A stretch of 64,000 nucleotides of DNA, taken from the NCBI GenBank assembly GCA_026119935.1, contig JALRMH010000011.1:1-64000 (forward strand), in the 5' to 3' direction. This stretch comes from Endothia cerciana (Eukaryota; Ascomycota; Sordariomycetes; Diaporthales; Cryphonectriaceae). Shown here one piece after another: positions 20,845-33,103 of this stretch. The notes under the pieces were generated by a model, which was not told the DNA's origin, did not search any database, and worked only from the letters and a program-made list of their open reading frames with translations. Position 1 is the first letter of the stretch, and every line of letters starts with the position of its first letter. The position numbers and the translations under genes were made by a program.

Positions 20845-22965
20845 CTAGCCACTGATTGACTTCCTCTCAATATTGTTCATCTCAACATCGCCAGCTGGAC
20901 TGTTCCCTGCATCCTGGCTGCCCTGAATTCTCGGCACCGGCGCCGCAGGTAAACTAGCAGCGGCTCCAGGTGGAGGCCCAGCACCGGGGGCACCAGGGCC
21001 ATCAGGGCCACCAGGGCCACCGGGGCCACCGGGGCCACCGGGGCCACCGGGGCCACCGGGGCCACCGGGGCCAGGCCTGCCCTTCTTGATACTCTTCCAT
21101 TCCATACCAGCAGCCGACAAGAGTGCCGCCAGAGCCAGGCCCATCGCCGCCAGGAAGATCCTTGTAAGCGTGTAGTCGTACACGCCGATGACCGTGTCGA
21201 TGTCCTGGGCCGGAACTAAGGTCGTGAGCTCCGTGGCACCGTTGTTAACGATCTGCTCAGGGTCGATACCGGGGATGCCCGCCAGCTTCGAGACGAGGAG
21301 GTTGCTGAGGATCGTCTGGCCCACGCTGGTGAAGACGGCGCCGCCGAGCTGCTGGACGAAGAAGATGAGCGCGACGCCCATGGGCACATCGGGCATGGGA
21401 AGCACCGTCTGCACGGCCAGACTGCCCGTCTGCATCCCGAAACCGAGGCCGAAGCCGGAGAGGAACTGAAAGCCAACCCAATGGGCCTGCGGAGCGGAGC
21501 GGGTCATCGTGCTGAGGAGGCCCTCGCCAACCGCCAAGACGGCAGGGCAGAGGAGCATCGTGGGCACGTAGTAGCCGATCTTTTGAGTGAACATGCCGCC
21601 CAGGAAACTGGAGGCCACAAGGGACAGGACCAGTGGCAGTGTGTAGATACCCGACTTCAAAGGGTCGATCAGCTTGACCGTCTGGAACCAGATCGGCAGG
21701 TAGTAGACCATCATGAGCATGGACCCCGCAATGAAGAAGGTAAATAGCGTGGCGAGAACGATGCTGCGCTGCGTGATGATTCGGACAGGGATCGAGGCGG
21801 TCTCCGGGGTCAGGATCTGAACGACGGCGAAGACGATGGCCAGGACACCAAACAGCACAAACAGAAGGATGATGCGCCAGCTGTTCCATGGGTAGGTCGA
21901 GCCGCCCCACTGCAGCGCCAGGAGTAGGCAGACGATGCTGGGGATGAAGAAGAACGTGCCCAGTGGGTCGAGGCGCTTTATGTGTGTGAAAATGGGAGCC
22001 GGTTCGGTCTTGCGATGGGGCGGGTTCCAGAACAAGAGCATGAAGATGCTATTACACATCTTGGTCAGGACACATCTCTGCGAGGTCCCCGGGGTGAGAG
22101 CTTACAATGTAAAGCCCCCAATGGGCAAGTTGATATAGAAGCACCATCTTTTCCAGGTCAGTACGGATGCCATCCGAGGGCAACAAGGGCTCCTCTTACC
22201 TCCAGGTGACGCCATTCGTGAAGCCACCGCCGACCAAAGGCCCCAGGACAGAAGCGATCCCGAAGACCATCCCGAACATGCTCTGAAACATGGGTCTCTT
22301 ATGCAATGGGATCATGGGAATCATGATCATCATCGCCCCCGAGAAGATACCTGCCGACCCAAGACCGGCGACTGCTCGACCGAGGATAAAGACCGGTGAG
22401 CTGGGAGCAGCGCCACAGATTGCTGATCCAACCTCGAAGATGCCGATCGATATCAGGAAGACCCTAGGCGTCTGGGTTAGCAATTTCGTGGGGCTCAGGA
22501 GTCTCTTGGAAGCTCAGCCTACCACTTCATATTGTAGTGCCTGTAGAGCCGGCCAAAAACAAGCTGACTCGCGGCAGTGGTCAACATGTATGCCGAACCA
22601 TACCAGCCAATATCCCCGAGCGAATGAAAGTCGTCTGTGATTCTCGGAATCGCAGTCGCCACAATTGTCCGGTCCAGGGCAACGAGGAACATGGCCAGGA
22701 AGTTGGATGCCAGGATCAACCAAAACTTTGAGCTTTTGGGCTGGTATAGATCGGTTTGGCCAGGACCACCGGGTCCCGGCTTGGTGTCTGAATCCGGTGA
22801 TGGTGTGGGTGGTGATACCGAGGATGCTGATGATAACGCAGCATCCCGAGTCTTCTCAGCCTGCTTCTCTATATCCACATCTCCGTTGCCACCTCGAAGC
22901 TGCGCATGAACGGATTGCACTTCTGTGCGGCTACTAGCCAGCGATAATGCTGACTGACGATTCAT
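20845..22965 (-). CDS. MFS drug/metabolite efflux transporter (DHA14 type) with collagen-like tail
   Basis: Exons 22523-22965, 22200-22463, 22106-22147 (42 nt) and 20845-22048 give 650 aa. A cytosolic Ser/Pro/Gly-rich N-terminus of about 75 residues precedes TM1 (FWLILASNFLAMFLVALDRT). Family motifs include DIGWYGSAYMLTTAASQLVFG, LGRAVAGLGSAGIFSG, GPLVGGGFTNGVTWRWCFY and INLPIGGFTF. This is the 14-TM proton-antiport group that includes toxin and mycotoxin efflux pumps found in secondary-metabolite clusters; the substrate here is unknown. The C-terminal cytosolic tail is odd: after KSIKKGRPGP come about ten Gly-Pro-Gly or Gly-Gly-Pro triplets encoded by a 9-bp tandem repeat. The gene is divergent from a Zn2Cys6 regulator 2.1 kb away, a common arrangement for a pump and its regulator. 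Intron 2 has a clean branch site but an unusual AAAAG acceptor. Confidence 0.92.
20989..21075 (-). repeat. 9-bp GGGGCCACC repeat coding a collagen-like tail
   Basis: Tandem copies of a 9-bp unit (GGGGCCACC on the plus strand) lie in frame in the MFS gene and encode Gly-Pro-Gly-type triplets. Six or seven copies are near-perfect, with diverged copies at the left edge. Nine-base units keep the frame when copy number changes. Confidence 0.93.
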
Positions 22966-25088
22966 CTTCCGGGGTCGCGACCCTCCGAGGCAACAGATAA
23001 AGTGCAGGTAGGCTACCTCGAGGATGAAGATACAGGTGGTGGGAAGAGGAACGAGGTTCGAAGGGCAGTGGGTTCTGATACGGCAAGGATTCTTGGGAGC
23101 AGAAGGGGGAAGTCAGGCGGAGGCTATAGCTAGCGAGCGCCAGAAGTCTGCATGCACTTACGGTCTCCGGGTGCGGTTATTGATATGCGCGTAAACTATC
23201 AAGCCACTGATGGGCGAGGATGTGCGGTCTTTTGAATACCTTCCTCACCTTTGTATCTCACCCTGCCCAACCCGGGTCCACGCGCGCGAAGAGGACAAGT
23301 GGGACTCCATGGTTAGTCTCGGACGATTCGGATGATTCACGACGTCGACAAGTCGATCGCACTACAGTGACGGGCGAATACAGCAGAGACGGCTGCGAGT
23401 GATCTAGAGGTCGGCGGTAGGTTGTAAGGAGCTGATATGGGTTTTTCCCCAACAGCGGCTCCGTCGTGGTCGCCGCTCGGGCGATTCGGAACATTCAGAT
23501 GGAAGAGGCAGCCCCTTCGGTCCCGAGGGCTGAGGAGGACATGGGTGCTCACGTGGCGGGATCTGACTCCTCATATGTATAGTATAGTACCGTATAACGA
23601 CGTCCTACTTTCTCCTCTACATCATCGATCTATATTTGTATAATATATGTGACCTTCCACAACACGTCTGGAATCGTTTGTCGTGTTTTTTGTGTGATGG
23701 GGGTTGATTGCCGGCCATGCACCCACCAGCCTCCACCATGCCAAGACTGGCGGCCTATTGTAATTGTACAGTACTAGGCCTGCCGCGGCTGTCTGTGAGG
23801 CAGGGCTCCATCAATGACATTCCAAATTCCCACTGAATCCAGTATGTACCTGATGACATAACAGGGCCATCTGCCCCAGCCAGCCAGCCAGCATGCCATT
23901 CTGCCCCATCCTAGCCACCCCACTGCGACGCTGTCGAGAAGGCACTGGATTTTGATTACCCGTACTCCAAACTGCGTGGCTTTGATACTGTCACACAGCC
24001 TCCTCCTATCTTGCTGCCTGCACCGGTTTCCTGCCCCCGAATTGGCCAACAGGGTCTCCGCAAACCTCTGCCCTACACCCATTGCATTCAGCGTGGCATT
24101 CCTCAAAGCCCCCCTGCCGTGCGGGGGAGCTACTTTCTCTCCTTAACGTCGATGCCTAGGACTGCGTCTGGTCCTGACCGGAACGTGGTCCAGGTCCAGG
24201 TCCTGGTCCTGGTGTGAACAGTTCCACTGCCTGGTTATCTGACCCCCTCCATCCCTCTCTTCACATCATCATCATCATCATCATCATCATCCTCATCCTC
24301 CTCCTCCTCCTCCTCTTCCTCCTCCTCCTCCTCCTTCTCCTCCTCCTCCTCCCCCTCCCCCCAGCCTATCGCCCAGACGCGGACGGACCAACAGCTATTA
24401 GTCCACAGTACAGGCCCAGCCCATCGAAGACCCCGTTAGTCGCTGCCCCTTGTCGTGCGCCCTGTCTATGCTGCGGGTTAGCACACACGGTCCTGCGTGC
24501 TGCCCTAGCGCACGTCTCCTCATCCGCCGATCCGCCTGCTCGGTACTCACTCACCCACAGCACACCACAGCACAGCACGGACTACCGCCTGACGCGAGGC
24601 CATCGACCACCGCTCGGCTACAAAGACACGCCTCGTGGCCGGCGATATCCCGAGACACGCGCCTGCACTGTTCACCTTGCGGAGGCTAATGCCCCAGCCT
24701 GCATCGTCTGCGGCTGCTCGCTTGACCACCTAACGACAGCCCCAGTCCAGGCCCGGGCTTTGTTGTGCCCCGTGCCAGCCGAGGAGGTTCCCCTTACCCA
24801 CATCTGCATGGGACACAGGGTCTGCGAGTCCTATACCCGCGCGCGCGTTCGTAGGGCGCCCTGCTGTAAGAGATCACATCCCATATATGTTCCCCCAAAG
24901 GCCTGGTGATGCCATGCGCCCCTAGGCCTAGACTACCTTGGGCAATCAGACTGCTCGGACGCCCGCACACGGGCCTTCGGTCGCCGATCCTTCACCGTCC
25001 TACACCAGAGCGAGGCTATCATGAGGCCCCTCTGTGGACGATCCGAGCTTCCTCACCGCAGCCCTAGCCTTGTCCTTCGGGCCCGAGA
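22966..25088. promoter_or_regulatory. 2.1-kb divergent intergenic region, MFS and Zn2Cys6 genes
   Basis: Both genes read outward, so this region holds both promoters. It contains a long (ATC)n/(CTC)n tract (24264-24360), CAGC repeats near 23880 and AGCAC-like repeats near 24560. A long open frame on the plus strand (24214-24909) is mostly Ile/Leu runs from the microsatellite and is unlikely to be a gene. I cannot identify a Zn2Cys6 binding site. Confidence 0.55.
24264..24360. repeat. (ATC)n followed by (CTC)n microsatellite
   Basis: Nine or so ATC triplets (24264-24291) pass into an impure CTC/CTT tract up to 24360. One strand is pyrimidine-only over about 60 bp. Confidence 0.92.
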
Positions 25089-28000
25089 ATGATGAAAAAG
25101 GCTAATCGGAACTTGTGCTCGACGCTGAAGGAATCCGCGAGCATGGCTGCTCCGCCCCCTGGAGACTTGCCCTCGTTCGTTGGCCAGGCGCAGGTCGTTG
25201 TCGCACACGAGCCTTCCGTGAAGCTGACCAGAGGCCACAGCTGTGTCCTCTGCCAGCAGAGGAAGGTCCGCTGCGACAAGAACAAGCCGTGCGCCAACTG
25301 CGTCAAGGCGGGCGTCGAGTGCAAGGTGGTCCCCCCTCAGCCACCCCGCCGGCGGAAGAAGAGGCCGCAAGAGAGAGAGCTCTTTGACCGCCTCAAGAAG
25401 TATGAGTCGCTGCTCAGCCAACATGGCGTCGACTTCGAGCCTATCGGACAGTCTGTCCGAGGTTCTGATCCCTCAGCCATCGATGAGGTCGACGAGATAG
25501 AGCACGGCAGTAAGTACTCTACCCAAACAAGACATCTGTGCCCCTTCCGCCCAAGCTCAACACTCCTCTCGCGCCGCCTTCGGGGTTTTCTGTTTCATGA
25601 TGCTGCCAAACAAACCAAAGCCAGTCGCTGACTCCTCGTTTTCCAAGTCGAGGGGCTGAAGACGTCTCCATCGTCAACCGGCCAAGACGGCGAGAAGTAA
25701 GAAACCCGAGCAGGCACTCACCATTTTTGCTGCGTGACTAACAGTGCTAGACATCCGAAATGGTTTGCCTACAGTAAAGATGTTTGTGTTGCCCTGCTCT
25801 TCTTGCTTTTCTGCGCGCCCGCCCCTACACCGTACCCGTCCAACGCCGTATCTTGGCAGAGCCTCAGGCTCGGGCTGTTCCCTCTCCATCCACACTTGCC
25901 AAGACTCGATTTCATGGAACAAAGGTCTCGATCCCGGACCACCATGCGCTGAGCCTCATGTGCCCCATATTTCTTCCCGCTGGAGATCGTGACAGAGGCA
26001 TTGCTGATATCATGGGTAAAACAGTACAGGAGCCAGGACTACCCTTTCCGGGATTCCTCGGACGATGGCTCTGACGGTCCCTTGATCCATCAAGCATTTG
26101 ACAAAATGTTCGATGGGTCAGACGGGTTTCCATTTGTCATTGGCGGTTCAACCATGTCCATCACTGACGTGCATCCTCCTGCTGTACAGATCTTCCAGCT
26201 CTGGCAGATCTACTTGGACAATGTCAACCCGCTCTTGAAGATAACACACACACCGACTCTGCAAGGCCAATTGATAGAAGCAGCCGCGAACCCCGCAAGA
26301 ATCTCGAAACCACTCGAGGCCTTACTGTTCAGCATATACTACATTGCCATCCTGTCTCTGACGGACGAGGAGGTGCTGGAGACCTTCAAGGAAGAGAAGA
26401 CCCGGATGATGGCCAGATTCCACCGTGCCACCCAACAGGCATTAATCAACGCTGGCTTTATGCGGAGTCCGGATATTGTCGTCCTCCAAGCCTTTCTGAT
26501 GTACCTGGTTAGTCCGTCCCCTCCCCGTGCCCTCCTCTTTCGGGCGAGCAACTAGACCATCTTCCTTCCCAAAACCCCTCCCGCCGCCAAACCCTGACCG
26601 TACCGCACACCGACCTCTGCTCATAGAAACGTGAGAGGTCCTGGTATCGATAGCTCCCTCTATTTCTTCCAGTTCCTCCGCTCGACACGTGATGCCACGA
26701 CCTTGGAGTACGTCTTCTGACTAGGCCAGATCGCCGTGCGGCAAAACGTCGACCCAAGAGCACATTTCTGCCTCATAGGCATCGCTGTCCGGATTGCCAA
26801 CCGAATGGGACTCCATCAAGATGCCGAACAGCTTCGGTTTCAACCATTCGAGGTTGAGCTTCGACGACGGTTGTGGTGGCAGATAGTGATATTCGACAAG
26901 AGGATTGCAGAAATAACAGGGTCGGCGATCACTGCCCTGTCATCGAGTAAAGGCGACTGCGAATGGCCTCTCAATATCAACGACACCGACCTCCACATAA
27001 ACGCCAAAGATCCCATCACGCCTTATCCTGGGCCAACTGAGATGCTCTTCAGCCTCACCCGCTTCGAGTTGACGGTTGCTGCAGATCCAGAGGGCGCCCG
27101 GCCTGTCTCGAATCTAGCTGGAACATCCTCGGGCGGTAAACAGTCTTGGCATTATACCCCGTCTCCCGCATCCTCCGATGTATTCACCAACGCTGCCCGC
27201 CATAATCTCCCACTGGCGGACCTAGATGGTTTTATCAAATACCTAGAGAAAAAGTATCTGAATCACTGCGACAACAAGATCCCCCTACACTTTTTCACCT
27301 TCTTGATGACTCACCAGGCTATCTGCAAGCTCCGCCTCATCGACTACTTCTGTCGCGGCTACCTCCAGCGATTCCCTGACCCCAATACCATGGCAGCTCC
27401 CGACCGCGCAATCCGCGACAACATCTTCACAGAGGCCATCCAGGTCATCGAATACGATAATGTGATCCAGAGCAACGAATCCCTGCAGGGCTTCAAGTGG
27501 TATACCTACATGCACTTCCCCTTCCCACCACTCGCCTTCTTAGCCACAGAGCTCCGGTACGTCACGACTGGCGACTTGTGCGAGCGCGCCTGGGCAGCGA
27601 TCATCGACAACCACGAAAAGAGGAAGATGGCGAACAACCTGAAGAGTCCCATGTACACCGCCATAGGAGGGACTTTGCTCAGAGCGTGGGACGCCCACGA
27701 GGCAGCAGAAGCCCAGCTGGGCAGATCTCTATCGCAGCCGAAACTGGTCATCATCCTAAGGGAGGTGCTAAAAAAGATGAGGGCCGGGAACAAAGAGGTA
27801 TCACCAGCACAGCGAGAGTCGATCAGGAAGGGTAGCGCGAACACGACCACTGGCACGACCAGCTCTAGTGAGAACTACACTACCTCGCAGCAGCCGCAGC
27901 AACAGCAGCTCTCAGACATGGACATGCACAGTAGTACGACTAGCTCACCACCGGTGGTCACCGGCCCGGGGGGCGGTGGGATGGACCCGATGGTGGGTGC

Positions 28001-28187
28001 GCTTTTTGGTCCGGGCTTCAACGGGATGGGCCAACAGATGTTCGGCTCGGCTATGATGCCGGACGTGGACCTCGGCGTCATGGACTGGAACAATATGACT
28101 CCGTGGAACGGGGGGTATATGGGGCCCGGAGGATACGATTTCCCGGCACAACACATGACGGGCTATCCGGGACAGGGTCCCCGCTAA
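25089..28187 (+). CDS. Zn2Cys6 fungal-specific transcription factor
   Basis: Exons 25089-25509, 25648-25696, 25745-25781 (37 nt), 26025-26507 and 26730-28187 give 815 aa. A second in-frame ATG at 25143 could be the true start. The binuclear zinc cluster is perfect (C-x2-C-x6-C-x5-C-x2-C-x6-C, residues about 52-78, from CVLCQQRKVRC), followed by a basic PPRRRKKRPQ linker and a short coiled coil (ERELFDRLKKYESLL). The fungal_trans domain follows: IFQLWQIYLDNVNPLLKITH, SIYYIAILSLTDEEVL, DPRAHFCLIGIAVRIANRMG and VELRRRLWWQIVIFDKR. The C-terminus is Gln/Ser then Gly/Met-rich, a plausible activation region. Exons 2-3 and the 243-nt third intron are placed from splice sites and frame only, so that segment is the least certain. 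It is divergent from the MFS pump, which it may regulate. The target genes are unknown. Confidence 0.9.
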
Positions 28188-28814
28188 GAGGCCGCATTGG
28201 GGGTGGCCGCGTACACCAAGGATAGCAGCATATGGGAGGGCGTTCACACATGTGGGCCTGTAGATACTTTTGATCATCTTATCTCACGGGAAGCATGTTC
28301 AATGCTATTTCGGAATACCATGCACGCATATGAAGCATATTGATATACATCTGGGTCAATAACGAGGTTCCCATCTCGACTGGAGCTCTTCAGTGATCAG
28401 TAGCAGCTGGCCTTGTCCACCATCTCTCTCGGTCTCTTTGGTCTCAGGATACCCCCTCGCACCAACACTCCTAGATAACAAACAGTAGGATACTCGATGA
28501 CCGAGTGATCATTCGCAAGACTCCGCTGTCATTCCCCAAGCCTCAGCCTCAGGGAACGAACCACCACCCCAACGGGCATAACGAGTTGAGCATTGGCAGT
28601 CAATGAGGGTTCGACCACCAACGACCTATGCCCCTCTGGGCTTTTCTTTTCTGCACCCTTCGTTTTCTGAGATTGCAGTGTCTCTTACTGTTTGTTGTGC
28701 AAAGAACGTCCTAAGAAAATCAAGAACTCAACCAGTCTCTGGTTCCCGGAGCACCATTTTCGCGGGAACTCCTCCCCAACAGTCCTTCTTTCATTCCTCT
28801 ACCTTCATTCTCCT

Positions 28815-28844
28815 CCCCCCCCCCCCTTTTTTTTTTTTTTTTTT
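28815..28844. repeat. C12-T18 homopolymer junction
   Basis: Twelve C followed directly by eighteen T. On the minus strand this reads A18 then G12, so it is not a normal retroposon poly(A) tail. Confidence 0.9.
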
Positions 28845-29795
28845 GTAAATAAAACTTGCCAGTGGTCTATGCAAGATCTAGAGGGTCTCGTGCTCTCGGA
28901 TACCTGGGGCTGCTGCAACCCCGCTGGGCACATGTTGCAGGGCATCCTCCGAGAACATCACAGCCCCCCGCGCTCGGGTTGGTTGCGTGTTGTGGAGCCG
29001 AGGAGAGCTACAAAAGGGGGCGGTCCCGCTCGGGCGGTTTGATCAGATTGAAGGGACGGGCCGCGCGCACCGGGATTAAGGGTCCTCAAGCCGATGTTGA
29101 TCCGTGGGGGCGCACGACCCGTGAGTGGGGATGGCTCGACGCCGAATAGTGAGTGAGTGCTAAGAACGGCCTCCCGCGGGGGGTATAAAAAGGAAAGAGA
29201 AAAAGAAGTCAGAAAAAAGGGTCTACGGACTTACGCTGGGGTTGGCGTTCGGAGGAGTTAGACACCGGAAGAGGGAAGATCAGAACAAGGTCACTGGTCG
29301 CCTCCATGAGGCGTCTTCTCCTAGAAGAGTAGCCTATGCAAGGACTCTCCCATGGGAAGGCAAGGCGAGGAAACCGCCTCGGCATAGTCCCATTGAAGAC
29401 ATTTTTTGAGAGGTTGTCTATGTTGGGGTCGTCTATTAGCTCTACGGATGAATATCTGGCCTCGGTGCTTAAGGCTCGCTGATAATGCTATCGGTTCTAA
29501 GAAGTATAGTAGGACCGCTGATCTGTTGTCGGACAGGTACTGATCCGGACCACCTACTCAACGGCTCGCGAGCCAACGCGACACCAAGCTCTGGCATCGA
29601 ACCCCAGACCGTCCCAGCCAGCCCCTTTAGTAGCAGAACTCACAGTCCTACACGTACCGCTGAGGTCTTTTGTCATACTATAGTGCTAGGGGTGAGGTGC
29701 GTTCTAGTGTCGATATTTGTAACGATCTCTGGGTACAAAATCCTGCCCAGAAGCGGTATGGGCCCAGTGAAACGGGTCGGTCTTGCTTGAGCATT

Positions 29796-29853
29796 TCTTC
29801 TTCTTCTTCTTCTTCTTCTTCTTCTTCTTCTTTATTTTATTATATATATATAT
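29796..29853. repeat. (TTC)n and (TA)n microsatellites
   Basis: About twelve TTC triplets (29796-29833) are followed by a short AT stretch with a (TA)n run up to 29853. Confidence 0.92.
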
Positions 29854-31334
29854 CTTCTTCTTTTTCCCCTCGCTTTCAGACACAGCATCGAATGCACATG
29901 AGCCAGCGGCTGCAAAGCGCTATTTGAGCGCCGTATCAACTGCTGGTCAGGGGCGAGGCACGGTTGGGTCATGTACTCAAGACTAAAGTGTTCCGACAAT
30001 AACCAGCATCTCCTGGAATAGTAAACGGAGTCCAGCAAGGGACCTGCGAGGTGTGCAAAGACCTCCTCTTCGCCAACAGCCGTTTTCATGCCGCAGTCCT
30101 GGTAAATGCCCGGTTGCGAGACCGTAGAACTCGGTCCCCGTGGTGTTAAGTGACACAAATGCAAGTCGATCAAACATCCTCGGCCGAAGATAATATCCTT
30201 TCTCCAGAAGGGACTCGTTCGGATCACAGGGGTTCTCCGTATCTGCTACTACTGTCTGCAGAATCTAAAGGCCCACCCCCTCTCAACTCATCTGATAACC
30301 AGACCTGCACCTCATTGTGGAAAACTCGTTCAAGCAGCATCCAACATCACGATGCTCGTGCCGCATAGGTTTTTATTTAAATTTTTTATTTAGTTAATAT
30401 AGCGGACGGTACCGCGCACTCGACGCTAAGACGCGGCTGTCGTGAAAGCGTTCAGCCGCCTTGGAGTGCAGGACAGTCGAGGCCATAGTGACCGACGCTT
30501 CTAGCTTGATTATAGGCAGTCCTAGCCAACGGTCGAGGGGCCTCACACTCGGGTGTACCCCGAATCTCTGTCTGATCTCTGGGCATGAGAGGGGAGGCTC
30601 TGGGTGGGAAGCTTGCGGTGGGTTCCTGAGCGGCAGGCGTAGACGACGATTGGGGTCTGTCTTCGTCCTGCTGCTTCGGATCCCCCTCGGATGCTGACGG
30701 TAGCCAGGGGCGTCCCAGGCTCATGGCTTTCTATAGGCAGAGGATGGAGGCAGATGAGTGGGGTTGAGGCAGTCGGACATTACCGCGGCTGGTGTGATCT
30801 GTCCATTGTAGCGACCGGACACGGCAGCCGCCCAGGAGGAGAGGTGGATGAGGATGATGTGCTATGTTCAGATTCTGGATTTCGGAGGCAGCAAAGTCGA
30901 AGGCTTGTCGGACATAGTCAGACTTCTTGACGTAGAAAAGTGCATCCAGGCCTCCTCGACCTGGTATGAAGAGTTCCATGTGGGAATGCATATAGAATTT
31001 TAGAAAATAAGTCGCTATTTGCTCCGATCATTGGAACAAGGCACACTACTGGGTTTTTCTGCATGAAGTGTAGGACACAGCCTCTGGAGTCAGCCTGACA
31101 AGTGGATAACGCGAGAGGATGTAGTACGGGGGTGGGCGAGAGGGATATAACCTCAATCACATCTCACCGTGAGACATATTCATAAAGTGATGGCCCGTTC
31201 TCGGGGCAGCTTCTGATTCGAGGTTTCTTGAGCAGAGATGGCCCCCAGGGCACCAACAATACAATTCCCCATTTGTCTGATGGGAGATGCAAGCTCTATC
31301 GTCATCAAATATTTATTTTTACATGCATGGGCCT

Positions 31335-33103
31335 CTATGAATTCTTCTTGTCGCCGTCGGACTTCTTCTCGGTATCAGGTGTCTTCTCATTGTCGGATTT
31401 TGTGGACTTGGGTTGGCCTTCTGATTCATAGTTGCGGTGAGCTGGATGGTTTGTGAGGTTGTGCCATATCGACTTCAGGAATCCCTCATTCTTGTGGTCT
31501 TCACTTCTTGATGCATCACTGCTTCTGTGATGAGCCCGAGTCAGTCGAAACCTCACATGCACACCTCAGGGCTTTTCCACTCACGCTGATCCAGAAGAAG
31601 GCTTCAACATGACCCTCTTGGCCGTCTTGTCACCTATCTCATCGGCAAGCATCTCGACCAGGGTCCGCTGGTTGGCCGTCAGGTACTTGGGCATGTTCAC
31701 CCTAAATTCCACCTTCAGGTCTCCCGAACTACCCCGCCTGCCGCTCAGCTTCTTCATACCCATGCCAGTCAACGTCATCTTGTCGCCAGTGGCTGTGCCT
31801 GTCGCCACCTTGACGTTGACCTGGCCGTCCAGGGTTGGCACTGTAATGTCTCCACCCAAGAGTGCCGTTGTAAATGGTATCGTCGCGGTGTAGAGAATAT
31901 CAGAGCCCACGCGGCTGAACTTCTGATCTGGGGCGACTCGCACAAACACGTAGAGGTCTCCGTTGACACCTCGAGCACTCGAGTCTCCCGATGCGCCGAG
32001 GGCAGGTGCATCGCCCTGCCCGTCAACCCGTAGCCTCATGCCATCCTCGATGCCCCCAGGGATGTCCACCGTCAGGGTCTTTTTCTCCCTCACCACACCG
32101 TCGCCCTGACATGTCCTGCACTGAGAACCCTTCGGCACCGTCATGCCCGAGCCGCTGCAGGTGCTACACGTCGAGGCCATCTGGAAGCCCCCAGACATGA
32201 AATGCACCCTCGTCCCGCTGCCCCCACAGCTCTGGCACGTCGTGCGCTTGGCGCCTGCCTTCAGCCCATTGCCGCTGCAGGTACTGCACGTCACCATCGG
32301 CGTGATGGTGATGGTCTTGCTCGTACCCTTGGCCGCCTCGAGGAACGATATCGTCGTCTGCACCTGGATGTTGTCACCCACGACAGCCGTCTCCTGCTGG
32401 AACGGGTTCCGCCCCCTTCCCCTGCCTCCTCCAAAGGCCTGGTTAAAAAGGTCCTCGAAGCCGAACCCCCCGGCGCCGCCACCGAAACCACCTCCGAAGC
32501 CTCCCTGGCCTCCTCCGAAACCGGCAAACGGGTTGCCGCCGCCGAAGGGGTCACCGCCACCCGGGCTGCCGCCGGCGTTGGGGTCGAAGCCCGCGGTGCC
32601 GAACTGGTCGTACTGTTCTTTCTTTTTCGGGTCGGAGAGGATCTCGTAGGCGGCCTGGATCTCGGCGAACTGGTCCTTCGCCTTGGGGTCCTTGTTCGTA
32701 TCGGGGTGGTACTTTTTCGCGAGGCCGTAGTAGGCCTTCTTGATGTCGGAGGCGGAGGCGCCCTTGCTGACACCGAGGGCCTGGTAAGGGTCCCTCATGG
32801 GCGCGGGAGCCCGTGCTGTCGCGTGGAAGGCCTGATGAGAGGGAGAAGGGGGTCTATGGTTAGCTGCTGGGGTACAACCAGGGGGATGTGTTCTGATCGA
32901 AGTGCTGGACCTACCCTCCGTGATAATGATTGTGACTGTGCGCTACACCTCCTGGACAATTGTCTTCTCGACGGCCTCGGCGCAGACGCGATGGTGGTGA
33001 GCTTCCGGCTCTGGGGTCGGGAGGCCGAGGTCCTCAGCGCGCGGCCGCATATCTGGGCCGGCCGAGCAGGTGCTGCTCCTCGAATTATAATGCTGGGCTG
33101 CAT
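31335..33103 (-). CDS. mdj1: Mitochondrial DnaJ/Hsp40 co-chaperone Mdj1
   Basis: Exons 32915-33103, 31585-32831 and 31335-31524 give 541 aa. It stimulates the ATPase of mitochondrial Hsp70 during folding in the matrix. The first 75 residues are an Arg/Ser/Ala-rich presequence (MQPSIIIRGAAPARPAQICG), with AFHATARAPAP just before the J domain. The J domain starts MRDPYQALGVSKG with HPD at 105-107. A long Gly/Phe region follows, then four zinc-finger motifs (CSTCSGNG, CQSCGGSG, CSTCSGSG, CRTCQGDG), so it is a complete class A DnaJ, then the C-terminal substrate domain. A GTGAGT donor overlaps an apparent stop at 31581; splicing there adds a charged tail containing GFLKSIWHNLTNHP, typical of fungal Mdj1. 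Without the last intron the protein would end at SSGSA. An upstream in-frame ATG at 33166 exists but would spoil the presequence. Confidence 0.95.

Larger units (their letters stand above)
28188..31334. other. 3.1-kb gene-free gap between convergent genes
   Basis: Both flanking genes end here, so no promoter is expected, yet the spacer is very long. It holds C12T18 (28815-28844), a (TTC)n tract (29796-29833) followed by a TA run, an AT-rich patch (30368-30405) and a TATA-like sequence GGTATAAAAAGG near 29182. No open frame shows family motifs, and I saw no tRNA-like B box with a plausible cloverleaf. A non-coding RNA, a very short gene or a decayed element remains possible. Confidence 0.55.

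Noticed and set aside
24214..24909. 231-codon frame with Ile and Leu runs
   Set aside because: The hydrophobic part is translation of the (ATC)n/(CTC)n microsatellite, not a membrane protein.
29540..29640. tRNA-like B box on the minus strand (GGTTCGATGCC)
   Set aside because: The T-stem has a mismatch and no A box or acceptor stem could be found at the right distance.
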